A stretch of DNA of 64,000 nucleotides from Porphyrobacter sp. (GTDB lineage: Bacteria; Pseudomonadota; Alphaproteobacteria; Sphingomonadales; Sphingomonadaceae), in contig WGLN01000009.1 of NCBI GenBank assembly GCA_016125555.1, positions 83,438-147,437 on the forward strand. Direction: 5' to 3'. Made by a program: the position numbers and the translations under genes. A model generated the notes under the pieces. That model did no database searches, had not been told where the DNA came from, and was given only the letters and a program-made list of their open reading frames with translations. This document shows, piece by piece, positions 8,762 to 17,063 of the stretch (position 1 is the first letter of the stretch; every line of letters starts with the position of its first letter).

Positions 8762-10714
8762 TTACGGCTCCACGATGGCGAACCCTTGCGACATCGGGTC
8801 GAGCGCATCGACGAGCCCCTGCAGCGCCGCCGCGTCGCCTTCCACTTCCAGCCCGGCGGCCTGCATCATCGTCACCGGCTGCTTGAGGAACAGCAGCGCC
8901 AGCACCAGCGCGCGCGGCCCGCGGATGGTGATATCGGCGGCCTTTGGCAGAAAGCCCACGCGCCCGATCAGCACCCGCCCGTTGGCTTCGAGCGTCGCGT
9001 CCTCGCCGCGGTCGGTAAGCGCGATGCCGACGGTCAGATGCGTATTGCCGAAGCGTTCGGGGGCGAAGCGGGTCGCGGCGGAATCGAGCAGCTCCTGGGT
9101 CGCGACCGCAGCGATCAGGTCGGTGCTCTGGGTCGCGGCGTTGCGCGCAGGGGCGCCGCGCAGGTCGCGCGCCGCGGCCAGGAACTGGTTGCGCCAGATC
9201 GCGCTCTCGGCCTGGTAGCCCTGCTGTTCGTAGCTGTCGGCGAGGAGCGTGCGCGCGGCCCGGTTGTCCGGTGCGGCGAAGACGAGGTTCTGCAGCAGGT
9301 CCGACGACCAGCGATAATCGCCCTGCGCCATGGCGTTGCGGGCCAGTGCCAGCACCCGGTCGGCACCGCCCATCGCGTCGATCATCCGCTTCGCCCGTTC
9401 GACCGGCGGGTGCGGGTCGAGATTGGCGGGCACGGCGTCGTACCAGCCGAGATAGAACTGGTAGATCGCCTTGGCGTTGTGGCTGTAGGTGCCGTAATAG
9501 CCGTGGGCCGACCATTCCTGCGCCAGGTCATCGGGCAGGCGCAGGTCTTCGGCGATTTCCGCCATGGTCTCGCCGCGGTTCATGCGCCGCACGGTCTGGT
9601 CGTGAAGATAGCGGTAATTGTCGCGCTGCGTCTCGAGCCAGCGGGTCGCCTCGGCGCGGCCGAACACCGGCCAGCAATGGCTCGAGATCACCCGGTCGCT
9701 GCGCGGGGCATAGCGGGTCGCCGCCTCGTCGAGGAAATGCGCCCAGGCGCGCGTATCGCGCACCTTCGCGCCGCGCGGGGTCAGGATGTTGTGAAAGGTG
9801 CAGGTCGCGATCTCGGCGGCGAGAAAGGTCTTTTCGGGCGCGATGAAGACGTTGAACTCCGCCGGTGCCTCGCTGCCCGAAACGATCTGGAATTCGAGCG
9901 GCACCCCGTCCACAACGCGCGTTTCGCCGGTCGCGGCGATGGTCGCGGTCGGGGCGACCAGCGAGAGCGTGCCCGCCGACACCGCCATGCCGATGCCGCT
10001 GCCCATCTGGCCCTCGGGTCCCGGCTTCATCCCGGTGGCGAACTGGTAGGCCGCGCGCCGCAGCATCGCGCCGCCCGCCATCACGTTTTCCGAGGTCGCC
10101 TCCTCCATGAAGCCGGCCGGCGCGATCACCGCAACCTTGCCCGCGGCGGCATCGGCGGGATCGATCACCCCGCGCACCCCGCCGAAATGGTCGGCATGGC
10201 TGTGTGAATAGATCACCGCGCTGACCGGCCGCGGCCCCAGCGTCTCGTTGACCAGCGCCAGCGCCGCCTTGGCGGTCTCGACGCTGGTCAGGGGGTCGAT
10301 GATGATCCACCCGGTCTGCCCGCGGATGATGGTCATGTTGGACAGGTCGAAACCGCGCACCTGCCAGACATTGTCGCTTACGCGGTAGAGGCCGTGGTGC
10401 TTGAGGTAGCGCATGTGCCGCCACAGGCTGGGATTGACCGTCGCGGGCGCCGGGCCATCGACGAAGGCATAGGCATCGAGGTTCCAGACCGCATCGCCCC
10501 TTGCATTGCGGATCACCGGGTCCGCCCGGGTGGCAAGAAAGCCGCGGGTGGAGAAATCGGCATCGCGGGTGCCGTCTTCGGGAAGCGCGGCGGCTGTCTT
10601 CTGCTGCGCGGCGATGGTGGCGGGCGAGGGCGGAGAGCCGGCTGTCTGGGCCGCAGCCGCGCCGGCAAGCATCATCGCGAGCGCGCCGCCCGCAGCAAGG
10701 ATCGATCCGCGCAT
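8762..10714 (-). CDS. SdsA-like alkylsulfatase, metallo-beta-lactamase fold
   Basis: 650 residues with a cleavable signal peptide (first ~22 residues). The zinc-binding HSHADH motif is at residues 171-176 (YSHSHADHFGG), preceded by GWIIIDPLTS. The order of domains matches type III alkylsulfatases: MBL catalytic domain, an alpha-helical dimerisation region with YGTYSHNAKAIYQFYLGWYD, then a C-terminal sterol-carrier-like domain (about 530-650). Such enzymes hydrolyse primary or secondary alkyl sulfates such as SDS to alcohol and sulfate. It is probably periplasmic. Transcribed away from the YqcI/YcgG gene. Confidence 0.9.
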   Translation of the reverse strand: MRGSILAAGGALAMMLAGAAAAQTAGSPPSPATIAAQQKTAAALPEDGTRDADFSTRGFLATRADPVIRNARGDAVWNLDAYAFVDGPAPATVNPSLWRHMRYLKHHGLYRVSDNVWQVRGFDLSNMTIIRGQTGWIIIDPLTSVETAKAALALVNETLGPRPVSAVIYSHSHADHFGGVRGVIDPADAAAGKVAVIAPAGFMEEATSENVMAGGAMLRRAAYQFATGMKPGPEGQMGSGIGMAVSAGTLSLVAPTATIAATGETRVVDGVPLEFQIVSGSEAPAEFNVFIAPEKTFLAAEIATCTFHNILTPRGAKVRDTRAWAHFLDEAATRYAPRSDRVISSHCWPVFGRAEATRWLETQRDNYRYLHDQTVRRMNRGETMAEIAEDLRLPDDLAQEWSAHGYYGTYSHNAKAIYQFYLGWYDAVPANLDPHPPVERAKRMIDAMGGADRVLALARNAMAQGDYRWSSDLLQNLVFAAPDNRAARTLLADSYEQQGYQAESAIWRNQFLAAARDLRGAPARNAATQSTDLIAAVATQELLDSAATRFAPERFGNTHLTVGIALTDRGEDATLEANGRVLIGRVGFLPKAADITIRGPRALVLALLFLKQPVTMMQAAGLEVEGDAAALQGLVDALDPMSQGFAIVEP

Positions 10715-10807
10715 TCCCCTCTCCCTCGTTTTCCCATCTCCGTGATGCCTGCAAGCCCGAGCCGTTTCAAGCGGTGCGGTCAGACCGCCCCGCGCCGTGC
10801 CACGTTG

Positions 10808-10821
10808 CCTATCCAGGTTAG
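10808..10821 (-). promoter_or_regulatory. CTAACCT-N3-TA element, copy 1
   Basis: CTAACCTGGATAGG on the minus strand in the 164-base divergent region between the alkylsulfatase and the YqcI/YcgG gene. It matches three other intergenic sites in this window (14231, 29053, 30145). Role unknown. Confidence 0.3.
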
Positions 10822-10878
10822 TGTCATCCGCCCCCGCGCTGCGATGTTCGCCCTCCCAACCCAGAAGGGACGATTTCC

Positions 10879-11574
10879 TTGACGATACATCATGATCCTG
10901 GCGCGATGCCGCGCCCCCGTCTCGTGCGCGGGCTCACCGGGCTGATCGAGCAGGAGGCCTTCCCCTGCGTCGGTGCCAAGGCGGCGCTGGGGCAGGGCGG
11001 GCTCGAGGTGCTGACCGCCGGATCGATCACCGCGGCGCGGGACGATCGGCGCATTCACGCCCGGCTGGTCGAGTGGAGCGCCGTTCCCGACGAGGAGGCC
11101 GCCGAGTTCCGCAGTCTCGCCGTGGTCTTCGAAGGGCCCCGCGACCTCGACGAGCGCGGCTTTGAGCGGGCCTTGTGGCAGCGGATCGGGGCGCTGATCG
11201 CCGCGGATCGCCGCCGCGGCTTCGCTCCGCACGGCGATTACAGCGAGAACCCGGCGCATCCGGATTTCGCGCTCAGTTTCGGGGGCAAGGCCTATTTCGC
11301 CGTGGGCCTCCACCCGCATGCCTCGCGCCGGGCGCGGCGCGCGCCCAATCCGGCGATCGTCTTCAACCTGCACGAACAATTCGCCAAGCTGCGCGCCGAG
11401 GGGCGCTATGAACGGATGCGCGAGGTGATCCTTGCGCGCGACGAGGCCTTCGACGGGACGCCCAACCCGATGATCGCGCGCCACGGCGTGATCAGCGAAG
11501 CGCGGCAGTATAGCGGGCGCGAGGTCGAAGAGGGCTGGACCTGTCCGCTGGCGCCGCCGGAGACGCGGCCATGA
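10879..11574 (+). CDS. YqcI/YcgG-family protein, GntA-like haem N-hydroxylase homologue
   Basis: 231 residues. The family marker FPCVGAK is at about residues 26-32, with SENPAHPDFALSFGGKAYF, and HPHASRRARRAPNPAIVFN further on. Members of this family have been linked to haem-dependent N-hydroxylation of a guanidino group (GntA in guanitoxin biosynthesis); activity on the same substrate here is not implied. The TTG start is chosen because AGAAGGGA lies 8 bases upstream; an ATG at 10906 is an alternative. Its stop overlaps the DUF1989 start by 4 bases, so the two products likely work together. Confidence 0.82.
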   Translation: MTIHHDPGAMPRPRLVRGLTGLIEQEAFPCVGAKAALGQGGLEVLTAGSITAARDDRRIHARLVEWSAVPDEEAAEFRSLAVVFEGPRDLDERGFERALWQRIGALIAADRRRGFAPHGDYSENPAHPDFALSFGGKAYFAVGLHPHASRRARRAPNPAIVFNLHEQFAKLRAEGRYERMREVILARDEAFDGTPNPMIARHGVISEARQYSGREVEEGWTCPLAPPETRP

Positions 11575-12167
11575 CGCGCATTGCCCCGCGCACGGGAACC
11601 GCGCTGCGCCTTGCCCGCGGCGAGGTGCTGACCGTCACCGATCCCGAGGGCGGACAGGTGAGCGACATGCTGGCGATCGCGGCGGACGATCCGGGCGAGA
11701 TCCTCTCCAACGGGCGGACCTTCGATTACGAGGAGAGCCTGCGCCTCACCACCGGCGCGCGGCTGTGGTCGAACCGTTCGCGCGTGATGCTCACCATCAT
11801 CGAGGACCATGCGCCGCACCACGATTTCCTGCTGACGCCCTGTTCGCTCGGCACCTTCCGGCACTTCTACCCGGACAAGCCGCCGCATCGCGGGTGCTTC
11901 GGCAACCTCGCCGAGGCGCTCGCTCCGCACGGGGTGGAGCCGAACGCGATCCCGACCGCCTTCAACATCTTCATGAACGTGACCGTCGCCGAGGACGGCA
12001 GGCTGGCGGTCCTGCCGCCCGGCACGAAGGCCGGGGACTTCGTGCGGTTCCGGGCCGAGATGGACCTCGTGGTCGCGCTCACCGCCTGTGCGGCCTATGC
12101 CTCGAACGGCGGCAGCTTCAAGCCGATCGACTACGCGGTCCAGCGCCTCGGTTCCGCGCAAGCGTGA
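11571..12167 (+). CDS. DUF1989 protein (urea-carboxylase-associated family)
   Basis: 198 residues, usual length. Typical features are an N-terminal GTALRLARGEVLTV, GGQVSDM, the SNGRTFDYEESLRLT stretch, HHDFLLTPC and NIFMNV, with conserved Cys and His likely to bind metal. Relatives include the subunits of carboxyguanidine deiminase (CgdA/CgdB). Coupled to the upstream YqcI/YcgG gene by an ATGA overlap, which supports a shared pathway on a guanidino or amide nitrogen compound; the substrate is unknown. Confidence 0.85.
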   Translation: MTRIAPRTGTALRLARGEVLTVTDPEGGQVSDMLAIAADDPGEILSNGRTFDYEESLRLTTGARLWSNRSRVMLTIIEDHAPHHDFLLTPCSLGTFRHFYPDKPPHRGCFGNLAEALAPHGVEPNAIPTAFNIFMNVTVAEDGRLAVLPPGTKAGDFVRFRAEMDLVVALTACAAYASNGGSFKPIDYAVQRLGSAQA

Positions 12168-12173
12168 GAGCGG

Positions 12174-12209
12174 GGCCGCGCGGGGGAACCGAAGGGTCCC
12201 CGCGCGGCC
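12174..12209. terminator. Bidirectional hairpin between convergent genes
   Basis: GGCCGCGCGGGG at 12174-12185 pairs perfectly with CCCCGCGCGGCC at 12198-12209 around a 12-base centre that can pair further. It sits between the DUF1989 stop and the DUF3618 stop, so it can end transcription from both sides. T-runs are weak. Confidence 0.6.
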
Positions 12210-12217
12210 GCTTCTGG

Positions 12218-13102
12218 TCAGCGGTCGTGCGAGTAGATCGGCTCACGCGCAGCCGCGCCCTGCCGGTTCCCGTCCTTGCCCGACGTGCTGATGCGCTCGT
12301 CGGCGCGGTCGACCATCTCGTCCTTGCGCTCGTGCGCCTTCTCGCCCGCCTGCCGCGCCTTGTGCTTGGCGCTGTCGATCGCCTTCTCGCCGATCCCGCC
12401 GACATAGCTTTCCTCTGTCCGCGAGGAGGGCAGCGCCGATCCGGCGACCGCCCCGACAAAGGCCGCGGCAAGGCCGCTCACCAGCGGGTTGTCGAAGTAG
12501 AACTCCTTGATGTCGGAGGCCGTCTCGCGGGTCCGCTCGCGCGAGCGGCGGGCCAGATCGCGGGTTCTTTCGCTTGCGTGCTGGCGGCGCTCGCGCAGCC
12601 GGTCGGTCGCCTCGTCGAGACGCTTGCGGAAGCCGCCTTCGTCCTCGTCGTGGCGCTGCTCGATCATGAAGAAGCTCGCCCGCGCATCGTCGCGGCGGCG
12701 GCGATAGGCTGCATCGTCCTCGCCCTGCTGGCGTTCGCAGCGCGACATGTGCTCGACATAGCTGCGGTGCTCGGGGTGCCAGTCGTGGCTGTCATGATCG
12801 TGCCCCTTGCCGGATGTGCTGCGGTGGATGCCGAGCGCCGAAGGGCGGGCATCGGCATCGCTGACAAGCCACAGGCCGCCCGCCGCGATCATCCCGAGCG
12901 CCAGCGGATTGCGGCGCGCGGTGTCGATCAGGTAGCGGCTGTCGACCCCGTTCTCGTCGGCCTTGTCGAGCAGCGCGTCGAGGATGTTGCGCGGGGTGAG
13001 TTCGCCCTCGATGCGGTTCACGGTGCGGCTCATCTCGGCCTGGGTGGCGCGGATGTCGCGTTCGATCTCGTCGGGGCTGCGTTGGTCGGTTCTATCGGTC
13101 AT
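12218..13102 (-). CDS. DUF3618 membrane-associated protein
   Basis: 294 residues. The N-terminus (SPDEIERDIRATQAEMSRTV, residues 9-28) is the DUF3618 signature. A short hydrophobic segment lies around 70-82 (NPLALGMIAAGGLWLV) and a second near 205-225 (PLVSGLAAAFVGAVAGSALP). Between them is a long, charged Arg/Glu/Asp-rich helix likely to form a coiled coil. Last gene of a three-gene cassette with a holin-X-like gene (11-base overlap) and a small helical protein. Such sets are common in alphaproteobacteria and usually stress-induced; molecular role unknown. Confidence 0.82.
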   Translation of the reverse strand: MTDRTDQRSPDEIERDIRATQAEMSRTVNRIEGELTPRNILDALLDKADENGVDSRYLIDTARRNPLALGMIAAGGLWLVSDADARPSALGIHRSTSGKGHDHDSHDWHPEHRSYVEHMSRCERQQGEDDAAYRRRRDDARASFFMIEQRHDEDEGGFRKRLDEATDRLRERRQHASERTRDLARRSRERTRETASDIKEFYFDNPLVSGLAAAFVGAVAGSALPSSRTEESYVGGIGEKAIDSAKHKARQAGEKAHERKDEMVDRADERISTSGKDGNRQGAAAREPIYSHDR

Positions 13103-13553
13103 GTCTTACTCCGGATTGAGGGATGTCGCCCGTCGCCGCGGCGGGCGTGTCGCTGATGGTGTCGATGCTGCGGTCGGGCTTGAGATGCGCGGTGCTCGCC
13201 TTGCTGCGGCCGCTGGCGAACAGGATCCCGGCGATCACCAGCGTGATCGCGCCGACGATAATCGGGCCGAGCGCGAGGTTCTCGAGCGCGGCGCCGACAT
13301 AGTAGGAAATGCCCATGAGGAAGACCACGAGGCCGGCGATGCCGAAGACAGCGGCGCCGGCCATGGCGCCGACGGCTTCCTTGACATCGCGGGTCGCTTC
13401 GCGAACCTCGGCCTGCATCAGGCTGACCTGCTCGCGCGCAAGGTGCGCGCCCTGCTGGGTCAATCGGCCGACGAGATCCACGATGTTGTGGTTCTGCTCG
13501 GCGGCAGGCCGGGCGGTGCCCCCGGTCGCGGGACTGCGCGTCGGCTCGCTCAT
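13092..13553 (-). CDS. Phage-holin-family (holin-X / DUF1469-like) membrane protein
   Basis: 153 residues. An amphipathic helix (about 25-60, QQGAHLAREQVSLMQAEVRE) is followed by two membrane segments (about 64-85 and 93-112), the layout of the holin-X/YqjE-like family. Despite the family name there is no sign of a phage here. The ATG overlaps the upstream stop by 4 bases, so the cassette is translationally coupled. Confidence 0.82.
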   Translation of the reverse strand: MSEPTRSPATGGTARPAAEQNHNIVDLVGRLTQQGAHLAREQVSLMQAEVREATRDVKEAVGAMAGAAVFGIAGLVVFLMGISYYVGAALENLALGPIIVGAITLVIAGILFASGRSKASTAHLKPDRSIDTISDTPAAATGDIPQSGVRHDR

Positions 13554-14128
13554 TGCGCAAAGCCGCCGCCCGGCGGGTTCTGGTTGGCATAGGAGGGTTC
13601 GAAGTCGCCGGTGTCGGTGGGCATCATGTTCTCGTCGGCCGGCCAGGACTGCGAACCGCGTGCGCCCCGGTAATCCTGCGCGGACCGGCTGGCGCCGCCT
13701 TCGTGGTGCTTCCTGTCAGCGCCTGCGCGCAGCACGCGCGCGGCCGCGAAGCCCGCGGCGGCCGAGGCGGCGAGAAAGGTGCCCGGGCTGCGGCGCGCGA
13801 ACCCGGCGACCTCGCCGCCCAGTTCGTCGACGCTGCGGCCGTCGATGTGCTCCGCCATGCGGTCGATGCTGCGCGAGGCCTGCTGGAGCGCCGAGGCCAT
13901 CCAGTCGGGCGCATCGGGGTTGTTGCGCAGGTCGTCGGCAGCGGTGTCCAGTGCCGAGGACGCCGAACCGGCGACCTGGGCGGCCTGCCCCTTGCGGCTC
14001 TCCGCCTCCTGCTTGGCGCGGGCGCCCGCGCTGTCCTTGAGGCGGTCGGCATCGTGCTTCAAATCGTCGCGGATCTCGGAGTGGGCATTCTCTCCGCCGC
14101 CGCTTGCGGTGCGGGATTGTGTCGTCAT
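13550..14128 (-). CDS. Ala/Gly-rich helical protein, first gene of the DUF3618 cassette
   Basis: 192 residues from the ATG at 14128, chosen for the GGAGG seven bases upstream. The first half is charged and helical (DDLKHDADRLKDSAGARAKQ), like stress proteins of the CsbD/late-embryogenesis kind. A short hydrophobic stretch (GTFLAASAAAGFAAARVL, about 115-132) suggests membrane contact. The C-terminus is disordered. I do not recognise a named family. It leads the cassette and is preceded by an inverted repeat. Confidence 0.7.
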   Translation of the reverse strand: MTTQSRTASGGGENAHSEIRDDLKHDADRLKDSAGARAKQEAESRKGQAAQVAGSASSALDTAADDLRNNPDAPDWMASALQQASRSIDRMAEHIDGRSVDELGGEVAGFARRSPGTFLAASAAAGFAAARVLRAGADRKHHEGGASRSAQDYRGARGSQSWPADENMMPTDTGDFEPSYANQNPPGGGFAQ

Positions 14129-14149
14129 GATTGATCCTCCTTTTGTGGA

Positions 14150-14167
14150 CATCCGTTCTAACGGATG
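14150..14167. promoter_or_regulatory. Perfect inverted repeat upstream of the stress cassette
   Basis: CATCCGTT-CT-AACGGATG, arms of eight bases and a two-base centre, 22 bases before the ATG at 14128 on the minus strand. It could be an operator or a leader hairpin. The rest of the 298-base divergent region 14129-14426 contains no gene I can support. Confidence 0.5.
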
Positions 14168-14230
14168 CGGGGGTTGATGCGGGGGGATAAGCGCCGAGGC
14201 GACGGGCGCGCGCGCCGGGTCGGGACGCTG

Positions 14231-14244
14231 CTAACCTAGATAAG
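14231..14244 (+). promoter_or_regulatory. CTAACCT-N3-TA element, copy 2
   Basis: CTAACCTAGATAAG on the plus strand, in the divergent region between the stress cassette and the SpoIIAA-like gene. Same 14-base pattern as at 10808, 29053 and 30145. Confidence 0.3.
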
Positions 14245-14426
14245 TAAGCTGATTTTCCTTGTCTTTTCCCGCGCCGAATCACTGGCTGCAGAGGGGAGCA
14301 GGACGGGCGCGGGCGCCGCGCGCCCTGGCATTTTTCCTGCGTGTGGCCAGCTTGCATTAGGGAAGCCGCGCGCTGCGGAGCGCACAGCGGGACGATGACC
14401 TGCAACGCATTTCCCGAGAGCCGACG

Positions 14427-14801
14427 ATGAACACCGAAGTCCTGCCATCCGACCATGCGACCTGCATCGCCTTCGCCTTCGACGAGCGGCTCGATCACGA
14501 GCAGGTGACGGAAATGGCGCGGGTGGTCGATGACGCCATCACCGCCGGGGAAGACCTGCGGCTCCTGCTCGACCTGCGGGACACCAGGACCTTCGCGGTC
14601 GGCGCCTTCGTTTCGCCCCACGGCTTTCTCGCCAGCATCCGCTCGGTCGGTCCGGTCACCCGCTATGCGGTGGTCGGCGCGCCTGCGATGGTGGGGGTGG
14701 CGGTGGAGGCCTTCGGCGCGATCCTGCCGCTCAAGTCGCGCGCCTTCGCACCCGAGGCCATCGCCGAGGCGCGCCGCTGGGTGTGCGCGCCGGTCACCTG
14801 A
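14427..14801 (+). CDS. SpoIIAA-like (STAS-fold) protein
   Basis: 124 residues in the size and pattern of the SpoIIAA-like/DUF3478 family: a short beta strand (IAFAFDERL), a helix, LLLDLRDT around residue 47, and a buried strand TRYAVVGAP near residue 80. The family is related to STAS anti-sigma antagonists but usually lacks the phosphorylated Ser; some members bind membranes or lipids. No partner is visible nearby. An ATG with modest GAG upstream. Confidence 0.75.
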   Translation: MNTEVLPSDHATCIAFAFDERLDHEQVTEMARVVDDAITAGEDLRLLLDLRDTRTFAVGAFVSPHGFLASIRSVGPVTRYAVVGAPAMVGVAVEAFGAILPLKSRAFAPEAIAEARRWVCAPVT

Positions 14802-14935
14802 GCGGCGTCCGGCCCCCTTCTTCACAGCCTATCGGGGAGGTTCCTTGCGGGTTTTGCCGCCTCGCGCGATCCTGCTTCCGGCGGGGGCCGCCTGGCGCCA
14901 AGGGGGTGTTCCGCAAGTCGGCGGGGCAGGACGCC

Positions 14936-16159
14936 TCAGGCGAAGACCGTCTCGAGGCCCTTGCCCGGCAGGGTCGGGAAGCGGTCGTGCGGCACGGTAA
15001 GGTCCTGGCGCGGCAGGCCCCACAGCGCATCGCGCAGCAACATCACGGCGCGCCCGGTGAGCGCGTTGGTGAACCATTCGCCGGGGCAGCGATGGTCCTT
15101 GCGATGATCGCCTGCGCCTTGCGGCACGAGATCGAAGGGCGAGGGGTCGCGCGCGGCGAAGCGTTGCGGACGGAAGCTGTCGGGGTCCTCCCATAGGGAT
15201 GGATCGTGATTGGTGGCGTGCAGGCCCAGCAGCACCCAGTCGCCCTGCGCGAAGACATGGCCGTGCCAGCGGAACGCCTTGCGCACCCGCCCGCCGATGA
15301 CCGGAAAGAAGGGATAGAAGCGCCGCACCTCGTCGACGAAGGCGGGCAGGCGCGCATCCGGGTCTTCGGCGAGCCATTCGGCAGCCTCCGGATGGCGGTG
15401 CAGCGCCAGCGCGGCGAAGGTGATGAAGCGCGCGATGGCGACCGTCGGGCGCACCAGGTTGAGCAGCTCGACCGCCGCCGCCTCGGGCGAGAGCAGGCTG
15501 CCGTCGGGCTGGCGGTGATGGGCGATGACGCTCACCGGCGTGCTGCTTTCGTGCGCCTCGCGCGCAGCGAGGATCGCGCGGCGCGCCCAGCGCTCGGCAC
15601 GGCGGCGCAGCAGCAGCGCGGGCACCAGCCGCGGCCCGACCGCGCCCGCGGCGCCGATCATCGCGGCCATTTCCTCGGTGCGCCGTTCGAGCTCCCGCCC
15701 GCGGACGGGCACGCCCGCCCAGTCGCAGGCGGCCTTGCACAACAGGCGCTGCATTTCCTTGTGGAGATTGACCGAAGGCCTCGCGCACCAGCCCGGCAGC
15801 GCATCGTTCCATGCGGCTTCGAACCGCTCGGCGATGTCCTCCACCGCGGGGCCGGTCAGCAGCGAGAGGAACATGGTCTTGCGCACCCGGTGATGCGCGC
15901 CGTCGAGCCCCTGCACGCTGCCCTTGTCCTGCAGCAGCCGCAGCGTCGTCGGCGGCATCGCGCCGCTGCGGGTGAAATGTTCGCCGTCATAGAAGCGTTC
16001 GGCGGCCTCGGCGCCCTTCATGCACACCACGTCGCGCAGCATGATGCGCGTGCGGAAGGCGTCGCTCCGCGTCTGGCGGCAGCGGTTCCCGACGAAGTCG
16101 TAGCCTTCGCCGAAGAAGGCCGGGGTGCTGTCGAAGGCGGCGAGGCGGGGGATGGCCAT
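14936..16159 (-). CDS. CYP152-like fatty-acid peroxygenase (P450)
   Basis: 407 residues, short like CYP152 enzymes. The haem-binding Cys is at residue 358 in VPQGAGDHRKDHRCPGEW, matching the CYP152 pattern QGGGD...GHRCPGE. In the I helix the usual acid-Thr pair is replaced by Arg-Pro (LNLVRPTVAIARF), the hallmark of enzymes that use hydrogen peroxide and bind the fatty-acid carboxylate through the Arg. Expected reaction: alpha or beta hydroxylation, or decarboxylation, of fatty acids without a redox partner. It is cytoplasmic and lies 21 bases from the sugar transferase. Confidence 0.85.
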   Translation of the reverse strand: MAIPRLAAFDSTPAFFGEGYDFVGNRCRQTRSDAFRTRIMLRDVVCMKGAEAAERFYDGEHFTRSGAMPPTTLRLLQDKGSVQGLDGAHHRVRKTMFLSLLTGPAVEDIAERFEAAWNDALPGWCARPSVNLHKEMQRLLCKAACDWAGVPVRGRELERRTEEMAAMIGAAGAVGPRLVPALLLRRRAERWARRAILAAREAHESSTPVSVIAHHRQPDGSLLSPEAAAVELLNLVRPTVAIARFITFAALALHRHPEAAEWLAEDPDARLPAFVDEVRRFYPFFPVIGGRVRKAFRWHGHVFAQGDWVLLGLHATNHDPSLWEDPDSFRPQRFAARDPSPFDLVPQGAGDHRKDHRCPGEWFTNALTGRAVMLLRDALWGLPRQDLTVPHDRFPTLPGKGLETVFA

Positions 16160-16180
16160 GGTCTTGCGTCGCCGCCCCGT

Positions 16181-16855
16181 TCAGCAGGAACCGCGCGCGG
16201 CGAGCACGCTCGGCACGGTCAGGACGATGATCCTGAGATCGCGCAGCACGCTGCGGCTGCTCACGTAGCGCACGTCGAGCAGCACGCGCTCGAAATAGCG
16301 GATGTCGCTGCGGCCCGAGATCTGCCACAGCCCGGTGATCCCCGGCCTGACCCGGCAGTAGAGCGCGAAATGCTGGCCGTAGCGCGCCGCCTCCGTCTCC
16401 ACGATCGGGCGCGGACCGACGATGCTCATCTCGCCAAGCAGCACGTTGATGAGCTGCGGCAGTTCGTCGAGGCTGGAGCGGCGCAGGAAATTGCCGATCG
16501 GCGTGACCCGCGGATCATGGGTCAGCTTCTGGTGCTCCGCCCATTCGCGCGCGGCGCGGGGGTCGGATCGCAGGATATGCTCGAGCCGCGCCTCGGCGTC
16601 GGTCACCATGCTCCGGAACTTCCAGCAATGAAAGGTGCGCCCGCCCAGGCCGACCCGGCGGTGGCGGAAGAACACCGGACCCGGATCGCCGATCTTGATT
16701 GCCAGCGCGATCACCACGAACAGCGGCAGGAAGAAGGTGAGCGCCACCGCCGCGATGACGATGTCGAGCAGCCGCGAGAGAAGGCCCGGCGGCCACGCGG
16801 GCACGTGCGGAGCGCGGGGCGAATGAGGCAGGGGAGTGCGTGTGGAGGAGGGCAT
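16181..16855 (-). CDS. Polyprenyl-phosphate sugar-1-phosphate transferase (initiating enzyme)
   Basis: Monotopic phosphoglycosyl transferase that moves a hexose-1-phosphate from a UDP-sugar to undecaprenyl phosphate, the first step of exopolysaccharide assembly. From ATG 16855 it has 224 residues; an ATG at 16900 is possible. One re-entrant membrane helix (VIAAVALTFFLPLFVVIALA), the KFRSM motif, the RSSLDELPQLINVL segment with catalytic Asp-Glu, and GLWQISGR are all present. It stands at the edge of the exopolysaccharide locus and probably commits the lipid carrier to it. Confidence 0.92.
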   Translation of the reverse strand: MPSSTRTPLPHSPRAPHVPAWPPGLLSRLLDIVIAAVALTFFLPLFVVIALAIKIGDPGPVFFRHRRVGLGGRTFHCWKFRSMVTDAEARLEHILRSDPRAAREWAEHQKLTHDPRVTPIGNFLRRSSLDELPQLINVLLGEMSIVGPRPIVETEAARYGQHFALYCRVRPGITGLWQISGRSDIRYFERVLLDVRYVSSRSVLRDLRIIVLTVPSVLAARGSC

Positions 16856-17011
16856 GGTCGCTTTTCCTGTTGCCTTGGCCGGAGCGCGGGGGTCCACCAT
16901 CCCCGCAGTCCTGTTTCATGCGGTGCGCGCGGCACCTTTCGAAGAACTGGGCGGGGTTTAATTCGGCCTCTTCGGCATCGCTTTAGAGTATGTTAACATC
17001 TGACTATTGTT

Positions 17012-17037
17012 GGTGCGTCCGAAGACATTTACGCACC
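17012..17037. repeat. Inverted repeat between divergent genes
   Basis: GGTGCGT (17012-17018) and ACGCACC (17031-17037) are perfect 7-base arms with a 12-base loop. A 10-base palindrome ATGTTAACAT lies just before it (16990-16999). Both are in the region between the sugar transferase and the small plus-strand gene, so they may be regulatory. Confidence 0.4.
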
Positions 17038-17063
17038 TTTCGTCGCGGCGGCGGGGGCGCGGC

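Noticed and set aside
6822..10207. Long plus-strand open frames opposite the DUF1501, DUF1800 and alkylsulfatase genes
   Set aside because: Low-complexity Arg/Gly/Ala translation, no start context or motifs; opposite strand carries recognised families.
13092..13553. Phage or prophage remnant because of the holin-family protein
   Set aside because: No other phage genes, and this family is a chromosomal envelope protein in alphaproteobacteria.
14231..14258. Possible general-stress EcfG promoter for the stress cassette (GGAAA-N17-GGTT on the minus strand)
   Set aside because: Only partly matches GGAAC-N16/17-CGTT, and the GGTT falls within the recurring CTAACCT element; too weak to call.
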